Under the pieces are notes generated by a model. The model was not told where the DNA came from, made no database searches, and saw only the letters and a list, made by a program, of their open reading frames with translations. From Tritrichomonas musculus (taxonomy: Eukaryota; Parabasalia; Tritrichomonadida; Tritrichomonadidae): a stretch of 64,000 bases of DNA. Below, piece after piece: positions 1 through 9,890 of this stretch. A program made the translations under genes and the position numbers. The number at the start of each line of letters is the position of its first letter. Position 1 is the stretch's first letter. The DNA lies in NCBI GenBank assembly GCA_039105265.1, contig JAPFFF010000022.1, forward strand, positions 2,377,137-2,441,136, written 5' to 3'.

Positions 1-1439
1 ACAGTCCTTCAGCACCCATTCATGCAGGTTCGTTCACGACATTCATCATCAGCCCTACTTGTGATAACACCGCCGACATCTATAACGGTTTCATCAAAGC
101 CAACATGAAGATCGATGTCGACTTAGATGCTGGACCAACAACCGCATTAAACGCCATAAACGGTCATGACTTTAATGGACTATGGGTTGGGTTCAAAGAC
201 GCCATGGATGCTGTCGAGAAGTATGAGATCTTAGCGAACGGTATCTCCATCTATACCCAGAACTTCGGCCCTGAAGAATCATTCCTAACAGCATGTGGTG
301 CCAACGAAGCATCTAAACGAGGTGACGTTTACTCCAAGGTTCGTCATAAAGACATCTTTAAGCACAAATTCGATCAAGCTCGTTGTGGGTTCTTCATCGA
401 ACTCCGTAACGCCCAAACAGCTTACCCTAATATCACTATTCCGTTGAAGATCGATCTCCGTCGATTCCTACCTCTCAGCAACATCAAGTACTTACCATCG
501 TTCGCGGGTAAGCTCGAACTCAAGATCATGTTCGGCACCCAGGGTCTCGTATACTGTCCATGTGGACTGTCTGACGATGCGATCCACGACCCAATTAATT
601 GTGTATACACGCTTGACCCAATCAGTAACGAGTTCGTTCAAGTCGGTACACAATCAACTATATGGATTACCGATAACGGCGGTAACGACATTGGTGCTGG
701 AGTCCGCACCCTCAACGTTAGACGCAATTTCGAAATACATGACTGCTACAGCGTTATCCCTAACTTCGGTATTGACGGAGATATCTATCAAGCACTCGTT
801 CAACGATATACCCAACAAGAACTCATCTTCCCCACTCAGATTCTGACATTCACATCGATGAGTAAGACAATAGGTGCCGGACACAGATCTACGACACAGA
901 CAATCACTCCCCGATTCGTCGACTCCATCTTCTTCCTATTCCCCTTAACAGCCAACCATCACACCGTATTCAAGAACCCATTGTTCACCAACTTCCAGTT
1001 GAGATGCGGCGGTTACGGAGTCGTCCCAACCATCCCATTCGCGACAAATGGTTCAGATCCCATGTTCATCGAGTTGTGTCAGAATGCTATGAACGTCAAT
1101 GGAGAACAAACAGGGTTCAACAAAGAGGTCGTTCAGTCACTAACCAACACAGAAGACTGTCGGCCATCCCTCGGTAGGGTCAGTCATGATAAGACATCCT
1201 TCTTCATCGGACTTCCAACAGAGACCGATAACACATTCCAACAGGGACAGACATCAAACACCCCAATCACTTACGAAATCGTATGCGATATACCTATAGG
1301 TGGTAATTGGTATACCACTAACGTCACGACCCCACCTATCATGGGCTTGCTTCAAGACACCGTCATATCCATTCATGTACAGCCTAATGGTATGCCACCC
1401 GTCGTTGAGATCGGCAGCTATGACATCACGAGCAGGTAA
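1..1439 (+). CDS. Major capsid protein (double jelly-roll), 5' end outside window
   Basis: Virion shell protein of element A. The frame is open from base 3 through the ATG at 105, and residues coded before that ATG already align with the capsid protein of element E (60923-62251, minus strand), including a shared NTADIYNGFIKA stretch. The gene therefore starts left of the window. Other shared landmarks are VGFKDA, DAVEKYEI, IYTQNFG, HKDI, KIDLRRFLPLSNIKYLP and the CGGYG segment. The element B capsid (37529-39481) has the matching VGFKSS...FDRLEI region, so all three belong to one double jelly-roll family. The C-terminal hundred residues differ from E. The gene is followed closely by an HNH gene on the same strand. 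Confidence 0.85.
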   Translation, partial: SPSAPIHAGSFTTFIISPTCDNTADIYNGFIKANMKIDVDLDAGPTTALNAINGHDFNGLWVGFKDAMDAVEKYEILANGISIYTQNFGPEESFLTACGANEASKRGDVYSKVRHKDIFKHKFDQARCGFFIELRNAQTAYPNITIPLKIDLRRFLPLSNIKYLPSFAGKLELKIMFGTQGLVYCPCGLSDDAIHDPINCVYTLDPISNEFVQVGTQSTIWITDNGGNDIGAGVRTLNVRRNFEIHDCYSVIPNFGIDGDIYQALVQRYTQQELIFPTQILTFTSMSKTIGAGHRSTTQTITPRFVDSIFFLFPLTANHHTVFKNPLFTNFQLRCGGYGVVPTIPFATNGSDPMFIELCQNAMNVNGEQTGFNKEVVQSLTNTEDCRPSLGRVSHDKTSFFIGLPTETDNTFQQGQTSNTPITYEIVCDIPIGGNWYTTNVTTPPIMGLLQDTVISIHVQPNGMPPVVEIGSYDITSR

Positions 1440-1470
1440 TTCGATTTGATGTCGAACTAAAATTAATCGA

Positions 1471-1479
1471 TCATTTTTC
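1471..1479 (+). promoter_or_regulatory. T-rich start-proximal box TCATTTTTC
   Basis: TCATTTTTC lies 11 nt before the ATG at 1491, and the identical nonamer recurs at 2252-2260 before the ATG at 2271. It fits the parabasalid initiator pattern TCAYTWYTC as I remember it. A related ATTTTT run precedes most other starts in the window. Promoter role is inference from position. Confidence 0.5.
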
Positions 1480-1490
1480 TTCCAACTCAA

Positions 1491-2036
1491 ATGAATTGGG
1501 AGACACTTGAAGTTGATCCAGACTACGAGATCTGTACTGAGTATCCATATCAGATCAGACGTAAGAGCAATGGATATGTCATCGCTGAAAGAGAGAACCA
1601 GAAGTCGCAGTATATTCAAATCAAACTCAATGGGCGACTATACTATAAGCATGTCGTTATCGCTACTCAATGGGTTAAGAATGATGATCCGGAAAACAAA
1701 GTCGAAGTCGATCATCGTAATCGAATCAGAACCGATAACCATGCAGAGAATCTATGTTGGAAGACTCGTAGAATGAATGATCTCAATCGAACTGGTTGGG
1801 GTCAATACAAGTTCGAATACGTCGATGACTTACCCGTAGATGCTGTTCCTATCATCGTATACAAGAATTGGGAGTTCGAGGGATACTTCATGGATCAAAA
1901 CGGTGATGTTTGGTTCGATAACGGTGAACAGTATCGAAAGATGAGGGTGAATGCCGAGAATAAAGTTCGGTTATGGGACATCAATCACAAGCGCCATAAC
2001 ATTGGTATTCGTGGACTACGAAGAGAGTTCATCTAA
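1491..2036 (+). CDS. HNH endonuclease with NUMOD4-like N-terminus
   Basis: A 181-residue protein of the HNH_3/NUMOD4 homing-endonuclease type. Residues about 3-35 (WETLEVDPDYEIC...IRRKSNG) look like a NUMOD4 DNA-recognition segment. Residues about 55-100 hold the nuclease core: H at KHVVIATQW, then VDHRNRIRTDN and the ENLCW end. The C-terminal part contains EYVDDLP and a YFMDQNGDVWFDNGEQYR segment that recurs in the paralogue at 10169-10762. It sits between the capsid gene and the small conserved gene at 2271, as a mobile intergenic endonuclease would. The ATG at 1491 is supported by TCATTTTTC 11 nt upstream. It probably cuts DNA as a selfish or recombination nuclease; target unknown. Confidence 0.85.
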   Translation: MNWETLEVDPDYEICTEYPYQIRRKSNGYVIAERENQKSQYIQIKLNGRLYYKHVVIATQWVKNDDPENKVEVDHRNRIRTDNHAENLCWKTRRMNDLNRTGWGQYKFEYVDDLPVDAVPIIVYKNWEFEGYFMDQNGDVWFDNGEQYRKMRVNAENKVRLWDINHKRHNIGIRGLRREFI

Positions 2037-2251
2037 TTCGAGTTTATCGACCCTGAAATGTCGAGCAGGTCAGTTCAAGTGATGTCTCATAAGCAACATG
2101 CAACACCGAATCCTCCTATAACCCAACCTAAATGTGTTCATCCACCGACACATACCAAAGAGAACCTTTCTCAGTCATCGAGACGCGTCAACGCTAAGCA
2201 GTTAGTGGTGTTCAAAGACGACGTGAACTCCTATTGATCAGCGGTTTCATC

Positions 2252-2260
2252 TCATTTTTC
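2252..2260 (+). promoter_or_regulatory. T-rich start-proximal box TCATTTTTC
   Basis: This is the same nonamer as at 1471-1479, ending 10 nt before the ATG at 2271. The bases 2037-2251 hold no gene. Confidence 0.5.
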
Positions 2261-2270
2261 TGCCCAAGAA

Positions 2271-2792
2271 ATGATTAAGAAGAGGAACCTCAACACTGGA
2301 GTCAATGCGAACGTATCCCTTGAACCGACATCGGCATCACAGTCGAATAACAACATCAATAACAACATCTTCATCAACAAGCGCGACGACGGGAAGGAAG
2401 ACATCGTTATCACCCGTGAACTACCGATCGCGCCAGAAGAACCCGTTGTCAACACCAACGTCCGATCACTCATTCTCGAGACCTACGCGAAGATACTACT
2501 CGATCAAGACAAAGCCCTCATCAGTAACCTCGTCAGCAAACGGACCATCATCGTACCTATCCAAGACCTCGCCTCAATCATCAAATCGGTTACAGGCGGC
2601 AACGTCGAGATCTACACTGATGACAACCCTGGATGTTGTGTCGCTAAGGTATCACCGATACAGAAGGTCGATGCCATTAAGATCGTAACTGAGTCCGGAG
2701 AGATAGTCACCGACTTCAAACAAGTCTACAACAAAGAGTTCAACGACCTCGTCAATGTATATCACTTATGTCTGAAGTACGTCGTCGTCTAA
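2271..2792 (+). CDS. Conserved small Polinton protein, probable virion component
   Basis: A 173-residue protein of unknown function. Residues 1-65 are polar, Asn-rich and probably disordered. Residues about 68-173 form a compact domain with LILETYAKILL, a DLASIIKSVTGGNVEI segment, a DDNPGCCVAKV segment and the end YNKEFNDLVNVYHLCLKYV. The same domain plan is visible at 39524-40134 in element B, directly after its capsid gene. The last 24 residues are also nearly repeated at the end of the element E capsid protein (KQVYNKQYNELINKYHLCL). Conservation next to capsid genes in three elements suggests a structural or assembly role. The gene ends 25 bp from the end of the convergent giant gene. Confidence 0.75.
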   Translation: MIKKRNLNTGVNANVSLEPTSASQSNNNINNNIFINKRDDGKEDIVITRELPIAPEEPVVNTNVRSLILETYAKILLDQDKALISNLVSKRTIIVPIQDLASIIKSVTGGNVEIYTDDNPGCCVAKVSPIQKVDAIKIVTESGEIVTDFKQVYNKEFNDLVNVYHLCLKYVVV

Positions 2793-2817
2793 AAATAGTG
2801 TATCGTCATTTTTGGGC

Positions 2818-5800
2818 TCAGATCAATGAGTGTATCTCGTTCTTGGCGTTATCTGCAGCTAAGATACCATTTGATGTAAAGAATGCCGAGTTAACCAATA
2901 TGTAATTAACTGTCGCATTGATCATGAGATTGCTACTACCACTTAACGGAAATTCAATATTGTTCAACCAGATCGAAGTTGGTTCACATTGATATTCAAA
3001 ATTAGGTGAATTATTAACGTTGAATGATATGCCGATTTTGATCTCTTTTTCGCTGACAACGTTGTCTCTGGTTTCGCGATACGTTAAATAGAGTGTTCCA
3101 TCATATTCGTTAAGTTGGTTCTCGAATTGATAATGAATGGTATTACTATTCGTTATGTTGAATGTGTACTTGATTCGTGTCAAGTTATTCGTTAATGCAA
3201 CCAACTTTGACTCCAACGAATCCAACTTCGATTTCAACGTATCGTACTCGCTCTTCAGGACATATCCATCGAGATCGCCCAGCGTAGCATAATCATCTGG
3301 CATATCTGTCTTCAGGGCATAGTCACCCAACGATGTCTTCAACGCGAACTTGTTATCACAGTCCATCTTGTCGTAGTACCCAGCTTCGACTTGATCCATT
3401 GACATGTAATTGGCTTCGAGATACTGCTGGAGATCATTCACCATGGTCTTCGTCGCTACCTTATCCAACGCCGTGTTAACCTCGTCGACAGTCGGGAACT
3501 CATTCAACATGGTTGTCAGTGATCTATCATTCTGTTCGAGTTGATCGTGTAGGGAATCTATCTTCTTCTGCATCGCGTCAACATCACACCTATACGCAAT
3601 GTCGTTAGTAGTGAAACTCAAATGTCTGACAGCAGTGTTCTCCTTTATCGTAATACTCATGACTTGAACGTTGAGCGGGTTCCCGATCGTAATTACCTTA
3701 CCATTCATCGATGCTGTCGGGAATGTGTCCGTGCCAGTATACTGAGAGATAGCCCCGTTGACGATCTTGATAGTAACCACGTTCTCTTCGTAATCGACGT
3801 CGTTGTATTCGCTTATCTTCCTCACCAGTAGTCTAGCTTTGATCGATCCATCTGTAATCGTGTCTTCAGCAATGAGTTGAATTGGATCTATCTTCCCGAC
3901 AACATCGATGACGTCATCGCGAACCAACTCACTCTCATGGATGGTATCTTCAACCGCAGTCGCTAGTGTCTTGATCATCGGCTTCATCGTGTGGCGGAAT
4001 CGTTTGCAGACATCCATCGTCGACGTCAGTGTCATAGCCACCTTAGATGGATCATCTAGTTCATCCGTGAACGACATCTCGGTTATAGGTACGTACTCAG
4101 CATCACACCATTCGACGATCTTGTTGAGTCTATCCGCGTTCGACATCTCCGTAGTAGCTGCCCTTCCAACCGGCATGGACATCATGTCCCCGAAGAACAC
4201 GTCAGCACCTATGTCCGGCAACTCATCAGTAAGGGCTCCAGCCATGTCTTCAACTACGTCAGCTCCGACGTCGGTAACCTTCGTAACCGTATTCACCAAC
4301 TCTCTAGCCACTCCTTTCGACGCGAATGACAGGGCCTTTCCAGCGACACCTATCCCAGTTGCACCCAACACGCATCCCGCAACACCTAGTGCGATACCGA
4401 CATTCGCTTTCATATCGATCTTATCGACCTCTTTCTCGAGGTACTTCGTCTTGGCTTGCTGATCAACCATCTCCGAACTGAGGGCATCGACCTTGCTCTT
4501 CACCTCCTTGACATCGTAGGTGACTACATCAACGTTGTTCGTTACTAGGTTCAAATCGGATCTCATGGTGGTGATGTTGTCAGCGGTGATGATCTTCGAG
4601 GACGTAATGTTGAAGTCCGTGTAGAGGGTAGTAGCCGCGTTCGGATTTGGGGATACCTCATAGAACTGTTGCTTGATGATGTACTCAAATGCGTTCGTCG
4701 ATGGATCCCAGTTGACTTCATCTATCGGGTCTGTGTAGTCGTGACGGAGATAGAGAGTGATATCTCTGCCGGAGTCATTCTTCGATCGCATACTCCATGC
4801 ATAACCAACCCTATCGACTGTATCCAAAGCACCCTTTATGTCAGCGTATCCGTTGTCGTTGGTGCTTGCTCGATGAACTCCACCTTCGTCATCGAACGTG
4901 AATGATAACCTGTTGACGAGCTCTTGGCCAGGCAATGTCAGATCGAGGTATATCTGTTCAACGTCCCCTATCTTGAGTTTCGAAGTCGAGTAGTTCCCAA
5001 TCGTACATGACACTGAGGCTAGATCGTAACCGTCCATCTTGACTGAAGAATCAGCTGTTGAGAACCCGATGCTCAGGCTGTAATCAGAACCCTTGACGAC
5101 AGACCCGTCTTTGAACTTGATGTACGGCTCGTAAACGCCACCCTCGTCACGCATGCATGAATGTAGTAGCGAGTATGCAAGCCCCTTTGAGTTATCCGGA
5201 ATGGCTCTACTGTTGAGGGTATCTCTCTTCACGGCTATGATGCAACCTCTTGAACCGTAGTTATCCGGCTTTGGATCTCGTTTCTGGCACCTGCTGATGA
5301 TCTTGCTTTGGAAGCGACCTTGAATGTCATCCCCGATCCACTTGCTACCGTCCCACGTCAACGACCATCTATTACCGAAGCAGTACTCAGTGAACTTGAA
5401 TGTCAGGTTAGTTGGGAGGTCATACGTTTCGGGGATCTTGTAGACCATCTTGTAACACTCGCATTCATACTCCAGATCTGAGTCGTTGTACTTCACGTGT
5501 TCATCGTAACCGATCATCGTTGGACGATAGAAGTAGTAGACATCCGATTTCTGGAGCCTCAACGCGTTCTCAGCGTCGATGATATCGCATTTGATCACCG
5601 GTTTCCGTGCCACCAAGGCGTCATCGTTGAGTAAGTTGTGGATGGTTATATCGCCTCTGAGATACCATGAGTACGGCTCGATGTTGAGGTCTTTGTCGAA
5701 CATGATCTCTGGGTCATCTCGTTCACGAGTCGAGTACGTATAGCAATCACGGGCTTTGTTGTGAGTGAGCTCTGGACAGATGAACTTACCGTTGGAGTAC

Positions 5801-8800
5801 GAGATGATGAAGTCGTTTAGGATGTTCCCTTGCCAGTCCATGATCAACAGACTTCGTAGATGGACCTTGAAGACGGAGGTGGTCTCGGATAGCTTGCTCC
5901 TCAATGCACTCGGTAATGAGATCTTCATGATGATTACTGGGTCTAGAACACTATCCGTTGAAGCTGGCTCGTAAGTGGTGATGTCGTTATGTTTGACGTA
6001 GTAGCTTGGGTATCCGGGTACAGTATCGAATTCACTGTCCCCAGGTTGAGTGGATTCCATTTCCTGGATCTTGTACGACAACAACGCTAAGGGACCTTTA
6101 ACCGTATCTCGAAACGTCTTGCAAACACTGATGCATGAGTTCAGGGAGATTGCTTCGTTAGATTCGTCTGGAATTGATATGTCAGGGTCAGTGCTCGAGC
6201 ACCAATCGATAAGGGGTTGTAGACTGATATTTGACTCACCCTTGACTGAGAATCCACTAGCCTTACGTATCTGCATAGCAGAGTTCGCTCCGTGAATCGC
6301 TCGGGGTATATACAACACGGCGTCGACGATTGGGACAAGTATCCGGGAACCTCTACACACGACGTAACGGTCTGTCAGTGACGGATGATCCAGTAACCAC
6401 TCAACATCCATGCCGATCTCTTCTAACCTGTTGTTGATATTCGAGATGAATCCGCGTAGGGTTGATCGTTGATCGTGATCCCTCATCCACTGGATATCGT
6501 GATCGGTGAGCGTGAGTTGGTTATCCGGGTTGGAGATCGTGATTTGATTATCGTTGATGGTTACTTGGTTGAGGTTTCTTCGATCAATGATGCCGATGAC
6601 GTTGTTGCTGTAAAGTACCTCGGTGTGGTCTTCGCAATCATTGAACCTTAATGCGGGATTCTCGTTGGTGAGTCTATGTCGTTGATACCAATCCATCTGT
6701 TCGAGATCGCCGAGCGTGATAGTGGTTCCGGGAATGACAACCTCAGCGTCAGTAGTTGGAGTGAGTTCGTGATTGACGACTACTACGTTGTATTCATTAG
6801 CGATGAGCTCTCGAGTGTTGTCTTCGACGTGAATGCCGTCTGAATTGACGTTAACGGAAGAATCATGACTGTGAATCGATATCCCATCACTCCCGACGGA
6901 TGTGGTAGTGAGCATGGTTACATCAATGATCGCAACGGTTCTACCATTCGAGTCTCTCACTTCAGTCCAATCGACACCGGTATCTGTATCACTGTTCCTG
7001 ACGAAACGGAGTTGATCATGAGTGTTCTCGAATAGGATACGATCGAGAGGTAGCATGCGCTCTATCTCCAGTGCTGTACGTCCGTCAAAGCTCCATGTTG
7101 AGGTGGTATCAATGTGGCGTCTGTTAGTGAATCTTGCGTGCTCGGGTGTTGTGATTGATTGCATATGATCGCGTCTTCTGATGTAAACCACTTCACCGGT
7201 TGCTACACTAGTGATGAGAATGAGGTCGTTTCCGATCTGTTGAACGTGGAAGTCAACTCCATCCATCGCGAGCAGCTCTTCTTCAGTGTAGTCCGATAGT
7301 GATTCGAGTGTGTGATCTCCGAAGGCATGGGTAGTGGTCTCATGAGTCAGTCTAGTAACAGGACTCTCGAAATCGTCCAGTTCGCTCAGCGAATCGGCGT
7401 TCTCGACTGTGTGATCGACAATGGTGTTATCTCGATGTTCTCTCCATCTACGTCGTAACTCGCGAACGGAGTCGGTGATGGTATGTATCGATTGGATTAT
7501 GGTACGAACGCCTTCAACCATTTCCGGTACTCGATCGAGGGTCAACCCGCCAGCGATGATGGTCGTGGTTGCATTACCTATCTGGGTCAACGAATTCAAT
7601 GCGTTGAGTACTAGATCTGTGGCGGTCAATGAAGCTGTCGCAGCAGGGATCTCCGTCTGTGTCGGGATGAATCGTTTGAGTACCTGACCAGCAGCACTCG
7701 TGTCCATGTCGAGGAGGAACTTGCCACTAATAGGTGGTTTGCCGCCAGGATAATCATCGTCGGGGCCACCCATACCTGGGAACGTGAAGTCTTCGGTTCG
7801 ATACGTGTTGATGTTCATGTTCTCCCCAGTGATGGATAGAGTCGAGAGGGCTTTGACCATACTAACAGCTCCGGTGAGTATGTTGAGGATATCACCAGCG
7901 ATCGCCAAGCCTTTACGAATGGAATCGGTGTATTCGTTATACGCGGCTTGTAACCGAAGTTGCTCTTGAATCCCATTGATGATGGCTCTCAACGTTGAGT
8001 AATCATAAGCGAGTACGTCAACGATACCACCGACGACGTTCAGATCTCGACGCATAGTCATGATGTTATCAGCCCAGATGATCTTCGATGAGTAGATGTT
8101 GTTATCAGTGGTGATGGTAGTACAGTTTCGTGGATCGGGTTTGACCTCATAGAACTGTTGGACGATCATGACGTCGAAAGGGTTGTACGTCTCATTGGCG
8201 TTCTCAGGCTTCTGTTCGAAGTACTCCTTCTCGATGTAGATGTGGATGTTCTTCTGGTTTGATGATTCCGGAATGGACTTGTTTGAATGCTTGACCTCAC
8301 GGATGTAGTTGAATGACTCGATGACGGGGTTGTCGTTCCAGGTGTGAAGGTAATGGAGGTTGATAGGGCTGATCGGATGTAGATCCCACCTCAACGATGT
8401 TACATGTCCGTTGATGTTGATATCGGCTAGTACGTAGAGGAGGTCCTTGGAGGACACATCGCTACTAACTTTGACCGCGAACTGTTGAACGTCGAGGCCG
8501 TCGTACTGTGGTGCTGAATCCAACTTAATGTCGGTGAGTTCGATGACGGCTCCATCCTTATACACCACCCTCCAATTGGTTACGTAGTCGGATAGAGCAG
8601 TGGCGTAGTTCTTGGGAAGGTCATCACCGACAATACACCTAAGCCACTTCGCGATGTAATCGCTGTGAGGGACGACTATAGCAGGACTTCCGTTGTTGTT
8701 GGTCTTAGACGATAGCTTCGCGATTGAGCGATTCACGACGTTGTTCCCGGTCCATGATGTTCCATCCCAGGTGAGAGCCCAGGTGTGTCCGAAAAGGTAG

Positions 8801-9117
8801 TCTCTGAACTCGAACTCCAACTGTAATGGGATGTCGTAGTCGGGATCGATGACCCAAATCATTTCGTAGTACCTCTCTGACTGAGTGATTGACGATGGCT
8901 TGTAGAGGTAAAGCTGGTCGGATTCTTTGAGCTCGAAGTACGTTTCGGGTTTATTGTTCTGGACTATGTCATCGATCTCTTTCTTAGTGTAGACACAGTT
9001 GATGCGAACGTTATCGGGACTGTAGTCTCGGGTGATTCGTAGTTCATCGTCAATGACACCGATTTCGTACCCACGATCCTTCAGGGCCAACGCTTGCACG
9101 GCTAATGGGGCAATCAT
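2818..9117 (-). CDS. Giant fibre-like virion protein with internally duplicated halves
   Basis: A 2099-residue protein, far longer than other genes here. Residues about 80-380 and about 1215-1540 are homologous: both contain an FG.(T/R)W(A/S)LTWDG..W.G motif (about 112 and 1252), and later an SKII.ADNI..MR.DLN motif (about 350 and 1512) preceded by a YEV.P(D/N)P segment. Between them lies an Asp/Thr/His-rich region. Glycine/alanine-rich hydrophobic stretches follow each copy. The C-terminal 250 residues have coiled-coil and fibre-shaft signatures (KFALKTSLGDYALKTDM, then YVLKSEYDTLKSKLDSLESKL) like those of the element B fibre at 25746-28145. It is probably an extended receptor-binding or spike protein. 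Its start is 17 bp from the divergent start of the minor capsid candidate at 9135. Function is inference from architecture. Confidence 0.75.
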   Translation of the reverse strand: MIAPLAVQALALKDRGYEIGVIDDELRITRDYSPDNVRINCVYTKKEIDDIVQNNKPETYFELKESDQLYLYKPSSITQSERYYEMIWVIDPDYDIPLQLEFEFRDYLFGHTWALTWDGTSWTGNNVVNRSIAKLSSKTNNNGSPAIVVPHSDYIAKWLRCIVGDDLPKNYATALSDYVTNWRVVYKDGAVIELTDIKLDSAPQYDGLDVQQFAVKVSSDVSSKDLLYVLADININGHVTSLRWDLHPISPINLHYLHTWNDNPVIESFNYIREVKHSNKSIPESSNQKNIHIYIEKEYFEQKPENANETYNPFDVMIVQQFYEVKPDPRNCTTITTDNNIYSSKIIWADNIMTMRRDLNVVGGIVDVLAYDYSTLRAIINGIQEQLRLQAAYNEYTDSIRKGLAIAGDILNILTGAVSMVKALSTLSITGENMNINTYRTEDFTFPGMGGPDDDYPGGKPPISGKFLLDMDTSAAGQVLKRFIPTQTEIPAATASLTATDLVLNALNSLTQIGNATTTIIAGGLTLDRVPEMVEGVRTIIQSIHTITDSVRELRRRWREHRDNTIVDHTVENADSLSELDDFESPVTRLTHETTTHAFGDHTLESLSDYTEEELLAMDGVDFHVQQIGNDLILITSVATGEVVYIRRRDHMQSITTPEHARFTNRRHIDTTSTWSFDGRTALEIERMLPLDRILFENTHDQLRFVRNSDTDTGVDWTEVRDSNGRTVAIIDVTMLTTTSVGSDGISIHSHDSSVNVNSDGIHVEDNTRELIANEYNVVVVNHELTPTTDAEVVIPGTTITLGDLEQMDWYQRHRLTNENPALRFNDCEDHTEVLYSNNVIGIIDRRNLNQVTINDNQITISNPDNQLTLTDHDIQWMRDHDQRSTLRGFISNINNRLEEIGMDVEWLLDHPSLTDRYVVCRGSRILVPIVDAVLYIPRAIHGANSAMQIRKASGFSVKGESNISLQPLIDWCSSTDPDISIPDESNEAISLNSCISVCKTFRDTVKGPLALLSYKIQEMESTQPGDSEFDTVPGYPSYYVKHNDITTYEPASTDSVLDPVIIMKISLPSALRSKLSETTSVFKVHLRSLLIMDWQGNILNDFIISYSNGKFICPELTHNKARDCYTYSTRERDDPEIMFDKDLNIEPYSWYLRGDITIHNLLNDDALVARKPVIKCDIIDAENALRLQKSDVYYFYRPTMIGYDEHVKYNDSDLEYECECYKMVYKIPETYDLPTNLTFKFTEYCFGNRWSLTWDGSKWIGDDIQGRFQSKIISRCQKRDPKPDNYGSRGCIIAVKRDTLNSRAIPDNSKGLAYSLLHSCMRDEGGVYEPYIKFKDGSVVKGSDYSLSIGFSTADSSVKMDGYDLASVSCTIGNYSTSKLKIGDVEQIYLDLTLPGQELVNRLSFTFDDEGGVHRASTNDNGYADIKGALDTVDRVGYAWSMRSKNDSGRDITLYLRHDYTDPIDEVNWDPSTNAFEYIIKQQFYEVSPNPNAATTLYTDFNITSSKIITADNITTMRSDLNLVTNNVDVVTYDVKEVKSKVDALSSEMVDQQAKTKYLEKEVDKIDMKANVGIALGVAGCVLGATGIGVAGKALSFASKGVARELVNTVTKVTDVGADVVEDMAGALTDELPDIGADVFFGDMMSMPVGRAATTEMSNADRLNKIVEWCDAEYVPITEMSFTDELDDPSKVAMTLTSTMDVCKRFRHTMKPMIKTLATAVEDTIHESELVRDDVIDVVGKIDPIQLIAEDTITDGSIKARLLVRKISEYNDVDYEENVVTIKIVNGAISQYTGTDTFPTASMNGKVITIGNPLNVQVMSITIKENTAVRHLSFTTNDIAYRCDVDAMQKKIDSLHDQLEQNDRSLTTMLNEFPTVDEVNTALDKVATKTMVNDLQQYLEANYMSMDQVEAGYYDKMDCDNKFALKTSLGDYALKTDMPDDYATLGDLDGYVLKSEYDTLKSKLDSLESKLVALTNNLTRIKYTFNITNSNTIHYQFENQLNEYDGTLYLTYRETRDNVVSEKEIKIGISFNVNNSPNFEYQCEPTSIWLNNIEFPLSGSSNLMINATVNYILVNSAFFTSNGILAADNAKNEIHSLI

Positions 9118-9134
9118 CTTTTAATCGCCGTAAA
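9118..9134. promoter_or_regulatory. Divergent promoter between two start codons
   Basis: Only 17 bp separate the ATG of the giant minus-strand gene (9117) from the plus-strand ATG at 9135. T runs close to each start (CTTTTAAT on plus, CATTTTAC on minus) point both ways, and each box partly overlaps the other gene's start region. Confidence 0.45.
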
Positions 9135-9887
9135 ATGATTTTATCCCTGCAGAGCACTGGTCCGGACTACAATCATTTACGAGCTAACGTTCAGATACCG
9201 TGGAACTGCGAGTACGTTGAGTACTATGTCGAGTCGATTAACGTTAGAGACATCTGTGTCGTGACCGATGAAGACTATATCGAATACTATTACGAAGACG
9301 GTCATGGATTTGCCCACGACACGTATAGATATCAATTCAAGAACTCTTATCACGTAAAGCCAGAGCAATTCAGAAACATATTCGAACATGTCGATCCGTT
9401 ATTAGGTCAGGTCATGACGGTCGCTGTCGACTCGACCTTTAGACTACAGCTGCAAATGAACCTGAACGTGCATTTCGATGAAATAACTCGTTTAGCAGGG
9501 TTGGTTACTGGGTTGCAGCACGAAGACTGTAGCGAAATCTATGACGCGGGAGATACCATCACGTTCGAGAGACCCGTGAAATCCTTGTACGACAAACTCT
9601 ACCTGGTTTCGAAGCAAGGTCAGTCAATTCAGTCCAGCGTCGAGGGTCGTGAATACACTCCATCGATCATAGCCAGCATCGATTATCCGATAAGGGAGGG
9701 GACACCCATCTTATACAACTTCGAGATGTACGGTAAGCCGATCAAGAACATCGTGAACATAGATTCGTTCAAGCAAATCGAGTTGGAGCTCGTTGACTTC
9801 CAGTATCAACCGGTTAAGCTGATGAGCCCCATGTTCGTTACCATCAAGGTCAACCCGGCTGATACCCCAAAAATGAAACTACATTAG
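9135..9887 (+). CDS. Minor capsid (penton-type) candidate
   Basis: A 250-residue, beta-rich protein without recognisable catalytic motifs. Its C-terminal half (about 140-245: LYDKLYLVSKQGQS, EYTPSIIASID, ELVDFQYQPVKLMSPMFV) is clearly homologous to the truncated frame 59687-60031 in element E. In both elements it is followed by the bZIP-like gene. Size, beta-strand pattern and place among virion genes fit a single jelly-roll minor capsid protein, but no family motif proves it. An in-frame ATG at 9105 exists; I chose 9135 because the T-rich box sits just before it and 9105 would overlap the opposite start. It ends 3 bp before the convergent bZIP-like gene. Confidence 0.6.
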   Translation: MILSLQSTGPDYNHLRANVQIPWNCEYVEYYVESINVRDICVVTDEDYIEYYYEDGHGFAHDTYRYQFKNSYHVKPEQFRNIFEHVDPLLGQVMTVAVDSTFRLQLQMNLNVHFDEITRLAGLVTGLQHEDCSEIYDAGDTITFERPVKSLYDKLYLVSKQGQSIQSSVEGREYTPSIIASIDYPIREGTPILYNFEMYGKPIKNIVNIDSFKQIELELVDFQYQPVKLMSPMFVTIKVNPADTPKMKLH

Positions 9888-9890
9888 GGA

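Noticed and set aside
2305-2688. Second plus-strand frame of 127 codons inside the 2271-2792 gene
   Set aside because: Thr/Ser-rich shadow frame; the 2271 frame has the homologue in element B and the promoter-like box.
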